In this document: piece after piece, positions 62,197-64,000 of the stretch
Layout: each line of letters starts with the position of its first letter
Position numbering within the stretch: position 1 is the stretch's first letter
From: Bacteroidetes Order II. bacterium
GTDB taxonomy: Bacteria; Bacteroidota; Rhodothermia; Rhodothermales; UBA2364
Length of the DNA: 64,000 nt
Direction of reading: 5' to 3'
NCBI GenBank assembly: GCA_016788705.1
Contig: JAEUSQ010000023.1
Coordinates: 1-64,000 of the forward strand
Notes under the pieces: model-generated
The model's input: the letters and a program-made list of their open reading frames with translations, nothing else
Told to the model about the DNA's origin: nothing
Databases searched by the model: none
Translations under genes and position numbers: made by a program

Positions 62197-63375
62197 ATGT
62201 CTCATTTTGAAACTAAAGCGATTCGTACCCAAACAAATCGCAGCCAACACCGTGAGCACAGTGTGCCCATTTTTGCAACCAGCAGTTTTCTTTTTGATGA
62301 CGCAGAAATGGCCCGTGCGCTATTTGCTGAAGAAGTAGAAGGCAATATTTATTCGCGATATTCCAACCCAAATACCAATGAATTCATTGAAAAAATGTGC
62401 TTGCTTGAGGGCACCGAAGCGGGCATCGCCACGGCATCGGGGATGGCAGCCATGTTCATGAGCATGGCCGCTTTTTTGGGTTCTGGAGATCATATCGTGG
62501 CCTCACGTTCATTGTTTGGATCCACTTATCAGCTATTAACAAAGTTGTTTCCACGCTGGGGCATCACACATACATTCGTGGACATCACGGCGCCACCAAC
62601 CGTTTGGGAGGCCGCAATACAGCCTGAGACCAAAATGATTTTTGTGGAGACCCCTTCAAATCCGGGCTTGGATTTATTGGACTTGGCATTTTTGGGGCAG
62701 TTGGCACACACCAAAGGGATTATCCTAAATGTAGATAATTGTTTTGCAACACCTTATGTACAAAATCCTGCCGCATATGGTGCGCACTTGGTCACCCATT
62801 CTGCCACTAAATTAATTGACGGGCAAGGACGTGTACTGGGTGGTTGCATTCTTGGCAAAAAAGAATTGATTCAAGAGGTCTTGTTTTTATCCCGCCATAC
62901 GGGTCCGGCCATGTCTCCATTTAATGGCTGGATTTTATCCAAGAGCTTAGAAACCTTGGCAATCCGTGTAGAACGACACGGCAAAAATGCACACCAACTG
63001 GCTCATTGGTTAGAGCAACAAGATGGGATTAAAAAAGTTAAGTACCCATTTTTGGCCTCACATCCACAATATGAACTTGCACAAAAACAAATGCGATTGG
63101 GTGGGGCGATGCTCACTTTAGAGCTAAAAGGAGGTCTTGAACAGGCACAAAAGTTCATGGATGCGCTCAGCATGATTTCCTTATCCTCCAATCTGGGCGA
63201 TACCCGCACCATCGCCACCCACCCAATGACCACAACCCACTCAAAACTTTCAGAAGCAGAACGGCTTGCGGTTGGAATTTCTCCGGGGCTTATCCGAATT
63301 TCTGTGGGCTTAGAGCATGTAGAAGACATTCAAGCAGATTTGGCACAAGCACTTAACGCATCCTGCTTAGCATAA
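62197..63375 (+). CDS. metZ: O-succinylhomoserine sulfhydrylase-like trans-sulfuration enzyme
   Basis: 392 residues. Cys/Met metabolism PLP family: SRYSNPNTNEFIEKMCLLEG, Asp180 in NVDNCFATPYVQNP and Schiff-base Lys205 in HSATKLIDGQGRVLGG. The GRVLGG variant and overall sequence resemble MetZ, which makes homocysteine directly from O-succinylhomoserine and sulfide; cystathionine gamma-synthase is the main alternative. Coupled to OsmC four bases upstream. Confidence 0.87.
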   Translation: MSHFETKAIRTQTNRSQHREHSVPIFATSSFLFDDAEMARALFAEEVEGNIYSRYSNPNTNEFIEKMCLLEGTEAGIATASGMAAMFMSMAAFLGSGDHIVASRSLFGSTYQLLTKLFPRWGITHTFVDITAPPTVWEAAIQPETKMIFVETPSNPGLDLLDLAFLGQLAHTKGIILNVDNCFATPYVQNPAAYGAHLVTHSATKLIDGQGRVLGGCILGKKELIQEVLFLSRHTGPAMSPFNGWILSKSLETLAIRVERHGKNAHQLAHWLEQQDGIKKVKYPFLASHPQYELAQKQMRLGGAMLTLELKGGLEQAQKFMDALSMISLSSNLGDTRTIATHPMTTTHSKLSEAERLAVGISPGLIRISVGLEHVEDIQADLAQALNASCLA

Positions 63376-63412
63376 TTGTTTGTCTCCGTCGGAAGACGCG
63401 CAACCACTTTGT

Positions 63413-63460
63413 TTCGGGTGAAGGACTTTCTTCTAAACAGGAGGCCCTCCACCCGAAGTA
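63413..63460. terminator. Possible terminator after metZ
   Basis: Arms TTCGGGTG (63413-63420) and CACCCGAA (63450-63457) with a 29-base loop, followed by GTACCTTATTT; the loop is long. Confidence 0.4.
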
Positions 63461-63462
63461 CC

Positions 63463-64000
63463 TTATTTCAATAATTTCTCTTCCATAGCGTTCAACCCAA
63501 CCAAAATGGTTTCCCGCTGTGGCTTTTCGATGGCTTCAACCGCTTCCCTTAAAAAACCGATTTCCGTACGTAGGTCTTTTTTATCTTCCTCTGCAATACG
63601 ATATTCAGATAAATTGCTCATCATCTGTGTGACGGCGCTTTCAATCTTACTCATCATATCATTCACATAAACACCTTGGGGATACCGCTCCAGATAGCGG
63701 CCCTCCCTCATGTTCAAACGCCCTAAATTACACGTCAAATACCCTTCACACTCGCCCGCCAATTCGGTAATAGCGGCTTCGTATGCAATCCGTTCGGCAA
63801 AAGGAATGTCCCTATACCGCGTTTCCAAATCCCACAAAAGATCGAACCTTAGATAGTAGGCTTGTGTTGGTTCACTATATACAAGCAATTTTTCGTTTGT
63901 TGTAAGCCAAGATTTATAGGGCTGTTTATCCCGCGCCTCCATTGGAATGAGCCGAAGAATCCGTTTGACCACAACCAGATGCGCCAATTCCAACTCGGCC
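63463..64000 (-). CDS. Protein of unknown function (5' end outside window)
   Basis: The minus-strand frame stays open to the window edge, so the start is not seen; the first ATG-like codons inside are not convincing. Visible residues are helical and charged (MSNLSEYRIAEEDKKDLRTE, LREAVEAIEKPQRETILVGL) with ETRYRDIPFAERIAYEAAI before. No family recognised. Confidence 0.6.
   Translation of the reverse strand, partial: AELELAHLVVVKRILRLIPMEARDKQPYKSWLTTNEKLLVYSEPTQAYYLRFDLLWDLETRYRDIPFAERIAYEAAITELAGECEGYLTCNLGRLNMREGRYLERYPQGVYVNDMMSKIESAVTQMMSNLSEYRIAEEDKKDLRTEIGFLREAVEAIEKPQRETILVGLNAMEEKLLK

Overview
The window looks like a chromosomal segment of a Rhodothermales-type bacterium (Rhodothermota/Bacteroidota side of the tree). 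The reasons are secreted proteins ending in the Pro-Asn-Pro-Phe-Asn-Pro type of type IX secretion (T9SS) sorting domain, few Shine-Dalgarno sites, promoters of the form TTG-N19/20-TATCTT, a paired ECF sigma factor and Ser/Thr kinase, and a membrane-anchored glutaminyl cyclase. Nearly all of the DNA is ordinary dense housekeeping and accessory coding sequence. There is no CRISPR array, rRNA operon or intact mobile element.

Layout. 1-0.7 kb is a decayed region with palindromic repeats and the frameshifted 5' end of an IS1634-like transposase. 0.85-7.7 kb holds a Uma2 nuclease, a DsbA-like oxidoreductase, an MFS pump, a GlmU-like protein and an outer-membrane barrel/lipoprotein pair. 8-12.7 kb is a secreted alpha-amylase locus with a LacI-type operator and two further T9SS-targeted proteins. 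12.8-21.9 kb carries tRNA-Asp, two CAP-domain proteins, a Kbp-like LysM protein, a reductase/aldehyde dehydrogenase pair behind a second LacI-type operator, an mlaE-mlaF-mlaD lipid transporter and a sulfatase-modifying-factor protein. 22-26.1 kb is the conserved rpmH-rnpA-yidC-mnmE block, followed by tRNA-Gly and tRNA-Val.

27.8-29.0 kb is the most interesting part. It encodes an 80-residue peptide with three copies of TTxxxxEE, then a rho-independent terminator, then an ATP-grasp enzyme. This is the architecture of a graspetide (omega-ester peptide) cluster of the plesiocin type. 29-36.7 kb has an RDD membrane protein, a membrane-bound MutS-like ATPase, glutamate and alanine dehydrogenases and an SpoU methyltransferase. 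36.7-48.9 kb includes an AT-rich FkbM methyltransferase, the glutaminyl cyclase, a U32 protein overlapping a ferredoxin, rlmH, an RqcH-like protein, a DciA-like protein, and a TIM-barrel/Yip1 fusion. 48.9-64 kb has a PhoR/PhoB-type two-component system, ruvA, fabG, the kinase/sigma pair, a decarboxylase/glycosyltransferase pair, gyrB, and an OsmC/metZ pair.

Two patterns run across genes. All nine signal-peptidase-I-type signal peptides I recognise are predicted to leave Gln as the first mature residue, and a Gln-cyclising enzyme is encoded in the same window. Several independent genes also share one promoter geometry, and in two of them (amylase, aldehyde dehydrogenase) the -33 TTG is the edge of a TGNAAGCGCTTNCA-type palindrome, which would place both under a LacI-family repressor encoded elsewhere.
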